Source of the DNA: Sphingobium sp. HWE2-09 | GTDB lineage: Bacteria; Pseudomonadota; Alphaproteobacteria; Sphingomonadales; Sphingomonadaceae | Assembly (NCBI RefSeq): GCF_035989265.1 | Contig: NZ_JAYKZX010000003.1 | Coordinates: 434,001 to 498,000, forward strand | Direction: 5' to 3' | Length of the DNA: 64,000 bases | Shown: positions 1 to 8,050 of the stretch, one piece after another | Numbering within the stretch: the stretch's first letter is position 1 | Layout of the letters: each line of letters starts with the position of its first letter | The notes under the pieces: model-generated | What the model was told of the DNA's origin: nothing | Database searches by the model: none | Seen by the model: only the letters and a program-made list of their open reading frames with translations | Made by a program: the position numbers and the translations under genes

Positions 1-61
1 AAAGGGTTCGATGGTTTTCGAATAGCTAACCACGAAAAAAGCACCGCAGGCCGCGATCCAG

Positions 62-1042
62 TCAGATCAGCGGGCGGCCGCTGTTCCAATATTCAGGACG
101 GATCGTAGATTCCGGCAGGCCGTCATCGACAGGCTTGGGCAAGGGCGCCGGGCTCCAGCCGCCGCGCGGCGCGACCGGCGTCGCGGTCGGCGCCACCGCT
201 GGCAGCGGGGCATAGGGCAACGTCAGCATCTCGACCGGCTGCACTGGACGGACGGGCCAGCTGGTCCGCGCCGGTCCGGATATCGTCTCCCGGCCCAGAT
301 AGGCGGCGTGGAAGGCGGCGGGCGTGCCGTTGAAGCCGGGATTGCGATAGAAGATATGCGCGCCGATCACCGCGACCGCCTGCAGGCTGGACGACCAGTC
401 GGGGCGCACCGCCAGCGTATGATAATGGGTTGCGAGGCCGACTGGTGTATAGACCTTGCCCGCCAGCGCCTCTTCCGCCACGCGGCGCGCGCGGACCCAG
501 GCGGCCGCGGCGGGCAGCCGCGCCATCGCGCCGTCGCAGCTGAAGGTGAATTGGCATTTATAGTCGGTGCGTTCCGACCCCTGATAGACGACGCCGCACA
601 CCGTATTGGGCCATAACTGGCTGCGGACCCGGTTCAGCACCACCTGCGCCACCGCGCGCTGGCCGTCGTCCGGCTCGTTGCCCGCTTCATAATAGACCGC
701 CGATGTCAGGCAGTTGAGCGCGCGATAGCTGTCGACCCCGGTCAGACCGCGAAAGGCCATGGCGGGCGCGGCCGTCACCGCGTCCAGCCCCAGCACATGT
801 TCGCTCTGCACCGTAGCGACGCCGGGCGCGGGATCGAACGCCCCCTGTGCGTAGAAGAAGGCGGAGCCGGGGAAGTTCATGCCTCCGTCTTCAGACGGAT
901 CGGCCTGGGCCTGGCTGACGTCGCCGCCCAGCATGTCAAGCGGCGCAGCGGTGATCAGGCGCGGCGCGACGAGCAGCATCAGCGCGATCAAAGCGATCAC
1001 GCCATGGCCCCGCCATCCCCGCATCTGCGCCAAAAGCCGCAT
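62..1042 (-). CDS. SleB-like cell wall hydrolase, membrane anchored
   Basis: Predicted periplasmic cell wall hydrolase of the SleB (Hydrolase_2) family, which cleaves the peptidoglycan glycan strand. The 326-residue protein has a basic N terminus and one hydrophobic segment (about residues 14-32), a signal peptide or anchor. The catalytic domain spans about residues 105-235 and carries the family's AVYYEAGNEP motif with the presumed acidic residue Glu119, then a Cys-containing CQFTFSCD stretch (163-170). The last 75 residues are Pro/Ala-rich and look disordered. It is transcribed away from the cysteine synthase gene; the 206 bp between them must hold both promoters, but I could not assign them. 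Family assignment is good; the substrate is inferred from the family. Confidence 0.85.
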   Translation of the reverse strand: MRLLAQMRGWRGHGVIALIALMLLVAPRLITAAPLDMLGGDVSQAQADPSEDGGMNFPGSAFFYAQGAFDPAPGVATVQSEHVLGLDAVTAAPAMAFRGLTGVDSYRALNCLTSAVYYEAGNEPDDGQRAVAQVVLNRVRSQLWPNTVCGVVYQGSERTDYKCQFTFSCDGAMARLPAAAAWVRARRVAEEALAGKVYTPVGLATHYHTLAVRPDWSSSLQAVAVIGAHIFYRNPGFNGTPAAFHAAYLGRETISGPARTSWPVRPVQPVEMLTLPYAPLPAVAPTATPVAPRGGWSPAPLPKPVDDGLPESTIRPEYWNSGRPLI

Positions 1043-1248
1043 GTCCGCCCCATATTCCGAGCGGCCCCATGCCGCGCAAGATGGCCCTTACGCCAATTTC
1101 CTTGTCTTTTCCTCCAGCTATTTACCCGTGTGCCGCGATGGGACGGCGGGCGGCGTAAAGATTAACGGGCCGGGATCGCCCAGACGGGAAATGGCCGCTT
1201 TTGGCCGTGCATCATTCCCTTGCTTGGCAAAAGCGCGCGGGGCGGGCT

Positions 1249-2256
1249 ATGCGTGGCGCCATGCTGCTTCAATCCAATAGTCTCGCGCTGATCGGCAACA
1301 CGCCGATGGTGCGCCTCACCGGTCCGTCCGAAGCGACGGGCTGCGACATTTTCGCCAAATGCGAGTTCGCCAATCCCGGCGCGTCGGTCAAGGATCGCGC
1401 CGCTTTGTTCATCGTCAACGATGCCGAGGAAAAGGGGCTGCTCAAGCCCGGCGGCACCATTGTCGAAGGGACGGCGGGCAATACCGGCATCGGCCTGGCG
1501 CTGGTCGCCAATGCCAAGGGCTACAAGACGATCATCGTCATGCCCGAAACCCAGAGCCGGGAAAAGATGGACACGCTGCGTGCGTTGGGCGCGGAACTGG
1601 TCACGGTGCCAGCCGCGCCCTATTCCAACCCCGGCCATTTCGTCCATACCTCGCGCCGCATGGCGGAGGAAACGGAAGGCGCGATCTGGGCCAACCAGTT
1701 CGACAATATCGCCAATCGCAAAGCGCATATCGTCGGCACCGCCGAAGAAATCTGGACGCAGATGGACGGGCGGATCGACGGCTTCACCTGCGCGGCGGGC
1801 ACCGGCGGGACGATCGCTGGCGTGGGGCTGGGCCTCAAAGCCAAGGATGAAGCCATCACGATCGCGCTCAGCGATCCGCATGGCGCGGCGCTCTATAGCT
1901 ATTATGCGCAGGGCGAGTTGAAGGCGGAGGGCAGCAGCGTCGCCGAAGGCATCGGCCAGGGCCGCATCACCGCCAATCTGGAGGGTGCGCCGATCGACAC
2001 GCAATTCCGCATTTCCGATGAGGAAGGGCTGGAGTGGGTCCGCCGCTTGCTGGCCGAAGAAGGGCTGTGCCTCGGCCTGTCGTCCGGCATCAACGTCGCT
2101 GGCGCGGTGGCGCTGGCGCGGCAATTGGGACCGGGCAAGCGGATCGTGACGATCCTGTGCGACACCGGCTTTCGCTATTTGTCGACGCTCTACAACCGGC
2201 AATGGCTGGAATCTAAGGGCTTGACCGTCTTCCCCTGGCTCGCGCACACTGCATGA
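1249..2256 (+). CDS. cysK: Cysteine synthase (O-acetylserine sulfhydrylase), PLP-dependent
   Basis: Makes cysteine from O-acetylserine and sulfide. Typical fold-type II PLP enzyme: the early IGNTPMVRL motif, the PLP lysine in ASVKDRAA (Lys48) and a substrate loop reading GTAGNTG, where many CysK proteins have TSGNTG. The PLP phosphate loop GTGGTIAG is present. The start is uncertain: the frame opens at a TTG (1201), with ATGs at 1249 and 1261; the family needs only about ten residues before IGNTP, so 1261 is as likely as 1249. No good ribosome binding site separates them. The stop overlaps the next gene by four bases (ATGA), suggesting co-transcription. A related beta-substituting enzyme such as cystathionine beta-synthase is less likely because no CBS domain follows. 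Confidence 0.85.
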   Translation: MRGAMLLQSNSLALIGNTPMVRLTGPSEATGCDIFAKCEFANPGASVKDRAALFIVNDAEEKGLLKPGGTIVEGTAGNTGIGLALVANAKGYKTIIVMPETQSREKMDTLRALGAELVTVPAAPYSNPGHFVHTSRRMAEETEGAIWANQFDNIANRKAHIVGTAEEIWTQMDGRIDGFTCAAGTGGTIAGVGLGLKAKDEAITIALSDPHGAALYSYYAQGELKAEGSSVAEGIGQGRITANLEGAPIDTQFRISDEEGLEWVRRLLAEEGLCLGLSSGINVAGAVALARQLGPGKRIVTILCDTGFRYLSTLYNRQWLESKGLTVFPWLAHTA

Positions 2257-2609
2257 CCGCCGACACAGGTCGCGGCGACCGGAATAAGAGCAGGACCATG
2301 GCTGAAACGCCCCGCCGTCAGGAAGGGTTACAGCGCGTCCAGATCGGCTTGACCGGTCTGGCGGGGGTCGTGTTGCTGGTCGGGCTGGCCAATATCGTCA
2401 TCGACAAGGCGCGGTCGGACGACGCCGCCCTGCCGCCGCCGGTGGTGCCGACGCTGACGACCAACGGCAATGCCGTGTCGCCACGCGATCCGCTGGCGGA
2501 ACTGGGCGTGCAACCCGCGCCCGAACAGGCGCCGATCGTGCCCGACCTGCAACCCGATCCCAATATCCGCAAACCCATGGACCGCGACCCCGCGCAGCCG
2601 CCGCGTTAG
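2253..2609 (+). CDS. Hypothetical protein with one membrane segment
   Basis: A 118-residue protein that I do not recognise. It has a short basic N terminus, one hydrophobic segment at about residues 33-50 and a Pro-rich, acidic C-terminal tail rich in PDLQPDPN-type sequence, as expected for a bitopic membrane protein with an extended periplasmic tail. The ATG at 2253 overlaps the cysteine synthase stop (ATGA); a second ATG at 2298 would give MAETPRRQEG and is a plausible alternative. No cysteine lipobox and no catalytic motif. The coupled junction argues that it is expressed with the upstream gene, but no function follows from that. Confidence 0.6.
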   Translation: MTADTGRGDRNKSRTMAETPRRQEGLQRVQIGLTGLAGVVLLVGLANIVIDKARSDDAALPPPVVPTLTTNGNAVSPRDPLAELGVQPAPEQAPIVPDLQPDPNIRKPMDRDPAQPPR

Positions 2610-2675
2610 GGTTGGGGTGAGTTCTCCAGCCATGCAAAGCTGGTCTGCCAATGGGAATTAAGCCTACCTCAACCT

Positions 2676-2756
2676 CCGTTCGGGCTGAGCCTGTCGAAGC
2701 TCCGCTCTATTATGTAAAAGGAAGAATGGCCCTTCGACAAGCTCAGGGCGAACGGG
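2676..2756. repeat. Palindromic repeat, family A (inverted pair)
   Basis: Two inverted arms of the GTTCGGGCTGAGCCTGTCG type (left arm 2676-2699, right arm 2730-2756, ending in GGGCGAACGGG) with about 30 bp between. Related copies lie at 3132, 9525, 15902, 37097, 42994 and 44591. This is the common sphingomonad REP-like pair; it fills most of the gap between the two flanking genes. Confidence 0.85.
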
Positions 2757-2802
2757 CGCGGCATAGGCGTTGGCCTGCACAAATGAGATCGCCAATGCGG
2801 GA

Positions 2803-4080
2803 ATGTCGATGAAGGCGGGGGTGAGGCGTTTCCTGTGGCTCTGGCTGCTGCCGCTAGCGATTTTTCTCGTCGGGCTGAGGCGCACGTTTCTGACCGGGCA
2901 GACCGATCCTTGGGATTGGGGCGTGCCCGCTGCGCTGTTGTTGGCGGGGGCGGGGTTGCTGCTGGCACGACGCGGTTGGGTGATCCAGGCCTGGGTGGCG
3001 CTGGGTAGTGTCGGGATGGCGCTGATCTTTTGCACTGTCGCAGCGGCGCGCGCGCCGGATATGGTTGCAGCACTGGGATTGCTGGGCGTGGCGCTGATGG
3101 CGGTGTTCGGCGGGGCGTTCTTTACTATCCACCCGTTCGCTTCGAGCGTAGTCGAGAAGCCTCACGCAAACGCTTCCCGACTATGCTCGAAGCGAACGGC
3201 GGCCGGGGCGGCTTGCCTCATCTTCGCTGCGCTCATCCTATGGCGCGGTCCTGCCCAACCGCTGCATCCGGTCGCCGACCGCCCCAAACTCGCCGTCGTT
3301 ACCGGCCTGCCGCTCTTCTGGGCGGAGTCGGGACAGGGTGGGCCGCGCGATGCGCCGATCGTCACGGTCCTGCGCACGCGCTTCACCGTCATACCGCTGG
3401 ATGACCCGCTCGGCCTGAAGGCGTCCGGCGCGGAGCGACTATTGCTCGCACAACCGCGCGCACTGACGCCTGCGCAACGGGTCGCGATCGACACCTGGGT
3501 GCGGGCTGGCGGCACGGCGCTCGTGCTGGCCGATCCGCTGCTGCGCTGGCCGTCCGACCGGCCGATGGGCGATCGCCGCCGCGCCCCGTCCACCAGCCTG
3601 TTGCAGCCCCTGCTGGCGCATTGGGGATTCGAGCCGACCGGTACCGAGGACGGCGAAATCCGCCATTTCACGTCCGATGGCGCCGTCCTGACCCTGTCCG
3701 GTGTGCAGCTATATGGCGCGACGCCGGGCGACGGGGTCGTGCATCGCAAGCTGGGCAAGGGCGTAGTCCTCCTGCTGGGCGATGCCGACGCGATCGATGA
3801 CGCTCTATGGCTGGCCGATCCCGCGCGTCCGCTCGATCCGCGCTTCTGGGTCGCGGACACGCCTGCGCGCGTCGTGCAATGGCTGGGCGGCCCATCCGTC
3901 CCAGCCGACCGGCGTTGGATGCGCGACGCAAAGCATGTGACCGCCGCGCTCCGCTGGGCGCTGCTGGTCGGGACGATATGGGCCATGATGGGCGCGCTGG
4001 CGCTGCGGGGCAGCAAACAAGGTTTCGACATCAGAACAAAAAACGAACATGACACGATGGAGCGTGACAAAACCGGTTAG
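2803..4080 (+). CDS. Polytopic membrane protein with GldG/DUF4350-like domain
   Basis: About 425 residues from the ATG at 2803; an in-frame TTG at 2770 lies just after a repeat and is an unlikely start. Four hydrophobic segments fill residues 9-150, then a soluble domain that opens with KLAVVTGLPLFWAESG and contains a GGTALVLADPLLRWP stretch, resembling the class I glutamine amidotransferase-like domain of GldG/DUF4350 ABC-associated proteins. A last hydrophobic segment lies near residue 390. Residues about 110-133 are encoded by a palindromic repeat (3132-3199) that keeps the frame open. The family call is tentative. It ends about 185 bp before mraZ and may be expressed with the upstream genes. 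Confidence 0.6.
   Translation: MSMKAGVRRFLWLWLLPLAIFLVGLRRTFLTGQTDPWDWGVPAALLLAGAGLLLARRGWVIQAWVALGSVGMALIFCTVAAARAPDMVAALGLLGVALMAVFGGAFFTIHPFASSVVEKPHANASRLCSKRTAAGAACLIFAALILWRGPAQPLHPVADRPKLAVVTGLPLFWAESGQGGPRDAPIVTVLRTRFTVIPLDDPLGLKASGAERLLLAQPRALTPAQRVAIDTWVRAGGTALVLADPLLRWPSDRPMGDRRRAPSTSLLQPLLAHWGFEPTGTEDGEIRHFTSDGAVLTLSGVQLYGATPGDGVVHRKLGKGVVLLLGDADAIDDALWLADPARPLDPRFWVADTPARVVQWLGGPSVPADRRWMRDAKHVTAALRWALLVGTIWAMMGALALRGSKQGFDIRTKNEHDTMERDKTG
3132..3199. repeat. Palindromic repeat, family A variant, inside a coding sequence
   Basis: Inverted arms 3132-3159 (contains TTCGCTTCGAGCGTAGTCG) and 3174-3199 (contains ATGCTCGAAGCGAACGG). The repeat lies within the membrane protein gene and is translated in frame as roughly HPFASSVVEKPH...ASRLCSKRTA, sequence that does not look like the hydrophobic segments on either side. 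Confidence 0.8.
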
Positions 4081-4101
4081 ACCCAAATTTCACCTGATTT
4101 T

Positions 4102-4125
4102 CCCATCCCCACCCATCGTTTCCCG
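4102..4125 (-). promoter_or_regulatory. Candidate MraZ box array upstream of mraZ
   Basis: Read on the minus strand, the motif GGG recurs with an exact 10-bp period (CCC triplets at 4102, 4112 and 4122 on the plus strand), giving three half-conserved repeats GGGaaacgAT, GGGtggggAT and GGGaaaatca. MraZ proteins are known to bind arrays of TGGGN repeats at about one helical turn in front of their own operon. The array lies about 140 bp before the mraZ start. The motif is seen; the binding is inferred. Confidence 0.45.
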
Positions 4126-4264
4126 TTGCAGTTACCCCCCATGCTTGGTACGTAAACCGGCATTGGGGTTCGTCAGGCTTTGAGCAGTCCTGTCCGCTGG
4201 ATGTCCGTTCGGGATTCCGGCGACCGGCGGCCTGTGCCCAAAATAAAAGGGGCCAGTCGCCAGC

Positions 4265-4762
4265 GTGTCGGACGTCACTCTCTATTCGGGCAACGCGTTC
4301 AGCGTCGCGGACGGCAAAGGCCGGTTCGTGCTGCCCCTGGAGATGCGCAAGCTGGTCCGTCAGGCCAGTGGCGACGAAAACCGGCTGTGCCTGTCGATCC
4401 ACATGGACAATGGCTGCGCCACCGGCTTCGGCCTGTCGCACAAACAGTTCCTGTTCGATGAAGTCGCCGAACTGGAACGGCTGGCGCGCGAAGCGAACCG
4501 CCCGTTCAACGGCGATCTGGAGCGCGAAAACCGGCTCGGCACGATCGAGGACGTCAATTTCGATGATGGCGGCCGCTTCTTCCTGCACCCCGATATCAAG
4601 GAAGAAACCGGCATCACCGACGCGGCGTTCTTTTATGGCGTGGGCCGCTATTTCCAGATCTGGAAGCCCGAAGCCCTGGTCGAAAGCCCCGATCGCCCGG
4701 CGCTGATCCGCAACAAGGTCAAGCGCTGGATCGACGCGCGCGCGGCAGGGGGCGGCAAATGA
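4265..4762 (+). CDS. mraZ: MraZ, transcriptional regulator of the dcw cluster
   Basis: DNA-binding AbrB/SpoVT-like protein that regulates the division and cell wall operon it heads. Its 165 residues carry two copies of the fold with the DxxxR signature: DGKGRFVLP near residue 17 and [10 protein letters not shown] near residue 102. The start is GTG; AAGGGG lies about 12 bases upstream, an acceptable but distant ribosome binding site. Its stop overlaps the rsmH start by four bases. Like many alphaproteobacterial copies it is somewhat longer than the E. coli protein. It probably binds the GGG array around 4102-4125. Confidence 0.93.
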   Translation: MSDVTLYSGNAFSVADGKGRFVLPLEMRKLVRQASGDENRLCLSIHMDNGCATGFGLSHKQFLFDEVAELERLAREANRPFNGDLERENRLGTIEDVNFDDGGRFFLHPDIKEETGITDAAFFYGVGRYFQIWKPEALVESPDRPALIRNKVKRWIDARAAGGGK

Positions 4763-5700
4763 GCGATGCGCCCCATATCCCCGTCCTGATCGATGAAGTG
4801 CTGGACGCCCTCGCCATTACCCCGGGCGAGATCCATGTCGATGGCACCTTCGGCGCGGGCGGCTATAGCAGCGCCATGGCCCGCGCGGGGGCGCAGGTCT
4901 TCGCCTTCGATCGCGACCCCGATGCGATCCGCGAAGGACAGGCGGTCGCTGACGCGCACGGCATCACGCTGATCCCGGGCGAATTTTCGCGCATGGCGCA
5001 ATTGCTGGCGGAACGCGGTATCGACAAGGTGTCGGGCATCACGCTCGACATCGGCGTATCCTCGATGCAACTCGACCGGGCGGAGCGCGGCTTTTCCTTC
5101 CAGTCGGACGGGCCGCTGACCATGACGATGAGCCAGGACGGCATGAGCGCTGCCGACTTCCTGAATACGGCTTCCGAAGAAGAGATCGCCAACGTCATCT
5201 ATCGCTATGGCGACGAACCACGGTCGCGCCGCGTCGCCCATGCGATCGTGGACGCGCGCCCGCTGGAGCGCACGGCGCAACTCGCTGCCGTCGTACGCCG
5301 CGCGCTGGGCCATAAGCCGCATGACAAGAAAGACCCGGCGACCCGCACCTTCCAGGCGATCCGCATTCATGTGAACCGCGAACTGGAGGAGCTGGAACTG
5401 GCGCTGGACGCGGCCGAATTGCTGCTTGAGGAAGGCGGCCGCCTGGCGATCGTCAGCTTTCACAGCCTGGAAGACCGCATCGTCAAACAGTTTCTGCGCA
5501 AGCGCAGCGGCGGCGAGGGGGCGGGGTCACGCCACCTGCCCGAACGCGCCGCCGGGCCGCAGCCGACCTTCGCCAAACCCGCCAAGGCGGTGCGCCCGGG
5601 TGAAACGGAACTGGCGCGCAACCCCCGCGCCCGATCCGCCACGCTGCGGTCCGCCGTCCGCACTTCTGCCCCTGCTTTCAACCGGAGTGCCCACTCATGA
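4759..5700 (+). CDS. rsmH: 16S rRNA (cytosine-1402 N4) methyltransferase RsmH
   Basis: Methylates N4 of C1402 in the ribosomal P site using S-adenosylmethionine. The SAM-binding motif [15 protein letters not shown] lies at about residues 28-42, after the diagnostic N terminus [13 protein letters not shown]; an [13 protein letters not shown] block lies near residue 235. The 313 residues match the family (formerly MraW). The start overlaps the mraZ stop (ATGA) and the stop overlaps ftsL in the same way, so the three genes are translationally coupled. The C-terminal residues are basic and Arg/Ser-rich. Confidence 0.95.
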   Translation: MSDAPHIPVLIDEVLDALAITPGEIHVDGTFGAGGYSSAMARAGAQVFAFDRDPDAIREGQAVADAHGITLIPGEFSRMAQLLAERGIDKVSGITLDIGVSSMQLDRAERGFSFQSDGPLTMTMSQDGMSAADFLNTASEEEIANVIYRYGDEPRSRRVAHAIVDARPLERTAQLAAVVRRALGHKPHDKKDPATRTFQAIRIHVNRELEELELALDAAELLLEEGGRLAIVSFHSLEDRIVKQFLRKRSGGEGAGSRHLPERAAGPQPTFAKPAKAVRPGETELARNPRARSATLRSAVRTSAPAFNRSAHS

Positions 5701-6347
5701 TCGCCGTCAAGAGGTTGCAGAGCCTGATCTGGGTGATCCTGGTCGCGCTGGGCGCGCTGGGGGCGTATATGGTGTCGCTCAAGGTCGCGACCGAGCGCAA
5801 CGAACTTATGTACGTCCGCGCGCAGATCGCACGGACGAAGAGCGACATCCGCTATCTGGAAACGGAATTCAGTGCGCGCGCTTCCATGCGCCAGCTGGAA
5901 AGCTGGAACCAGCATGACTTCATGTATGCGACGCCCAGCGCCCAGCAATATCTGGGTGGCGAGCGCGCGCTGGCGCAACTGGACGGCATCCAGCCCAACG
6001 GTCCCGATTACGTCGCCCCGCCGGTGATGGTGGCAATGGTCGAAACCCCCGCCGACCTGCCGTCCGCCCCGCAAAAGGCACCGGAAAGCCCCGCCGCGAC
6101 GCAGATCCGCAGCGACATCGCCGTGATCCGGGAGGCGCATGCCGCCGACACCGTCGACACGCTGCCCAAGCCCGCGCGCCGCACCCCCGCGCAGCAGGCG
6201 AAGGTTGACGCCGACGTGACCAAGCCCAATCCGATCGCGCGCAAGGCGGAGCGGATGGCGATGCTCGACGCCAAGCTGCTGGACGACAGCACGTTGGGCG
6301 ACCTGAGCGCCCGCGCGGCGCGCGAGAAGCGGAAGGAGGCGCGCTGA
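5697..6347 (+). CDS. ftsL: Cell division protein FtsL with long C-terminal extension
   Basis: Bitopic divisome protein that, with FtsB and FtsQ, activates FtsWI. A basic N terminus is followed by one transmembrane segment (about residues 9-27) and a periplasmic coiled coil (about 30-75, [20 protein letters not shown]). Position between rsmH and ftsI is diagnostic. At 216 residues it is almost twice the length of E. coli FtsL; the extra region from about residue 95 is Pro/Ala-rich and charged and looks disordered. It overlaps rsmH by four bases and ftsI by one (TGATG). Confidence 0.88.
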   Translation: MIAVKRLQSLIWVILVALGALGAYMVSLKVATERNELMYVRAQIARTKSDIRYLETEFSARASMRQLESWNQHDFMYATPSAQQYLGGERALAQLDGIQPNGPDYVAPPVMVAMVETPADLPSAPQKAPESPAATQIRSDIAVIREAHAADTVDTLPKPARRTPAQQAKVDADVTKPNPIARKAERMAMLDAKLLDDSTLGDLSARAAREKRKEAR

Positions 6348-8050
6348 TGGCCACGATCATTGTTCAGCCGGGCGGCGAGCGGGCCGGGCGCGCGCGGGTC
6401 AACCTGACCGCCGTCGCCCATAACCGGCTGATGCTGCTGCTGATCCTGTTCATGCTCATCACCGCGATTTTGATCGGCCGACTCGCCTGGGTCGGCATTT
6501 TTGCGCATGGCAATGCTGGCGACGGTACGATCTCCCCTTTCCTGCCTGCGCGCGCCGACATCGTGGATCGCAACGGCGTGCCGCTGGCCCGCACCATGGA
6601 CGCCTATTCGGTGGCGGTGCGTCCGTCCAAGCTGATCGGCGACCCCGCCGAACTGGCGCGCAAGCTGCACGAAATCTTTCCCGACGAACCCGAAGCCGCC
6701 TTCTACAAGAAGCTGCGTGGCCGGGGCTGGGCCTATCTGCGCCGTCGCGCGCTGCCCGAACAGGTGGCAGCGGTCAACGCGCTGGGTGAGATCGGCATCG
6801 AATTTCCGCGTGAGAAGGAGCGGCTCTATCCGCAGCGTACGCTCGCCGCGCATGTGCTGGGCTTTGCCCCCAATGCCGACGGCGTGGGCGGCATGGGCGT
6901 GGAGGCTGCCTTCAATGACCGGCTGATCGACGCGGCGCAACGCGGCAAGCCCTTCGCCGTCTCCATCGACAGCCGGGTGCAGGGCGCGCTGGAAAGCGAA
7001 CTCTATGCTCAGTTGGTGCAGACGCGGGCCAAGGGCGCGGGCGGCATCATCATGGACGCCAATACCGGTGAGATCATCGCCATGGCTTCCATCCCCGTGT
7101 TCGATCCCAACAAGCTGCAAAATTATGCGGGCAAAAGCTGCAGCGACTCGCCGCTTTGCAACCATATGGTGCAGGCGCGCTATGAAATGGGTTCCTCGTT
7201 CAAGCCTCTGTCGATCGCCGCAGCCATGGATGCGGGCGTCGTCACGTCGATGAGCAAGCGCTATGACGCCACCGCGCCGCTCGCCGTCGCGGGCTTCCGC
7301 ATCAAGGACGACCATGCCATGGGTCGCTGGATTAACGTGCCGGAAATCCTGGTGCACAGTTCCAACATCGGCACCGCCCGCATCGCCGACGAAATGGGCG
7401 CGGAGCCGCTGCAGAAGATGTTCCGCAGCCTGGATTTCGACCAGCGCGCGCCGATCGAGTTCAACGAGCGCGCCAAGGGCATCTGGCCGTCCAGCTGGGG
7501 CCGCATCACCAGCATGACCACCTCCTACGGCCATGGCATCGCGGTGACGCCGCTGCATCTGGCGACGGCCTATGCGGCGCTGGTCAATGGCGGCATGTGG
7601 CGGCCCGCCACCGTGCGCAAGCTCAGCCCCAACGACGTGCCCGACGGCCGCCGCGTCTTTTCCGCCGCCACCAGCGCGCGGATGCGGCAACTGTTGCGGA
7701 TGATCGTGTCGGCAGGTACAGGGCGTAGCGCCGACGCCAAGGGTTTCCGGGTGGGCGGCAAGACGGGTTCCGCCGAAAAGCCCCAGGAGGGGCGCTATAA
7801 CAAGACTTCGCTGGTGACGACTTTCGCTTCCGCCTTCCCCATGGACAATCCCCGCTATGTCGTCGTCGTGATCATGGACGAGGCGACCGGGCAATATGGC
7901 CTGCGCACCGCGGCGTGGACCGCCGCGCCGGTGGTCAAGCGCGTGGTGGAGCGCACCGGCCCGATGCTGGGCGTGATGCCGGACGAAAGCCGCGACGTCG
8001 ATATTTCCGACCTGATGCCGTTGCTGCACGGCGACAAGGAGAAAGAATGA
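6347..8050 (+). CDS. ftsI: Penicillin-binding protein FtsI (PBP3), septal transpeptidase
   Basis: Class B penicillin-binding protein that cross-links septal peptidoglycan with FtsW. Of 567 residues, a cytoplasmic N terminus is followed by one membrane anchor (about 28-50), the non-catalytic dimerisation domain (ARADIVDRNGVPLA onwards) and the transpeptidase domain with all three motifs: SxxK at Ser283-Lys286, SSN at 338-340 and KTG at 472-474. The acylated serine is therefore Ser283. It starts one base into the ftsL stop and its stop overlaps the murE start. A SpoVD/PBP2 assignment is excluded by the gene's place in the cluster. Confidence 0.95.
   Translation: MATIIVQPGGERAGRARVNLTAVAHNRLMLLLILFMLITAILIGRLAWVGIFAHGNAGDGTISPFLPARADIVDRNGVPLARTMDAYSVAVRPSKLIGDPAELARKLHEIFPDEPEAAFYKKLRGRGWAYLRRRALPEQVAAVNALGEIGIEFPREKERLYPQRTLAAHVLGFAPNADGVGGMGVEAAFNDRLIDAAQRGKPFAVSIDSRVQGALESELYAQLVQTRAKGAGGIIMDANTGEIIAMASIPVFDPNKLQNYAGKSCSDSPLCNHMVQARYEMGSSFKPLSIAAAMDAGVVTSMSKRYDATAPLAVAGFRIKDDHAMGRWINVPEILVHSSNIGTARIADEMGAEPLQKMFRSLDFDQRAPIEFNERAKGIWPSSWGRITSMTTSYGHGIAVTPLHLATAYAALVNGGMWRPATVRKLSPNDVPDGRRVFSAATSARMRQLLRMIVSAGTGRSADAKGFRVGGKTGSAEKPQEGRYNKTSLVTTFASAFPMDNPRYVVVVIMDEATGQYGLRTAAWTAAPVVKRVVERTGPMLGVMPDESRDVDISDLMPLLHGDKEKE

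Noticed and set aside
6008..8029. A 673-codon open frame antisense to ftsI
   Set aside because: FtsI on the other strand has SxxK, SSN and KTG motifs; the antisense frame is compositionally a shadow (His/Arg/Gly-rich).
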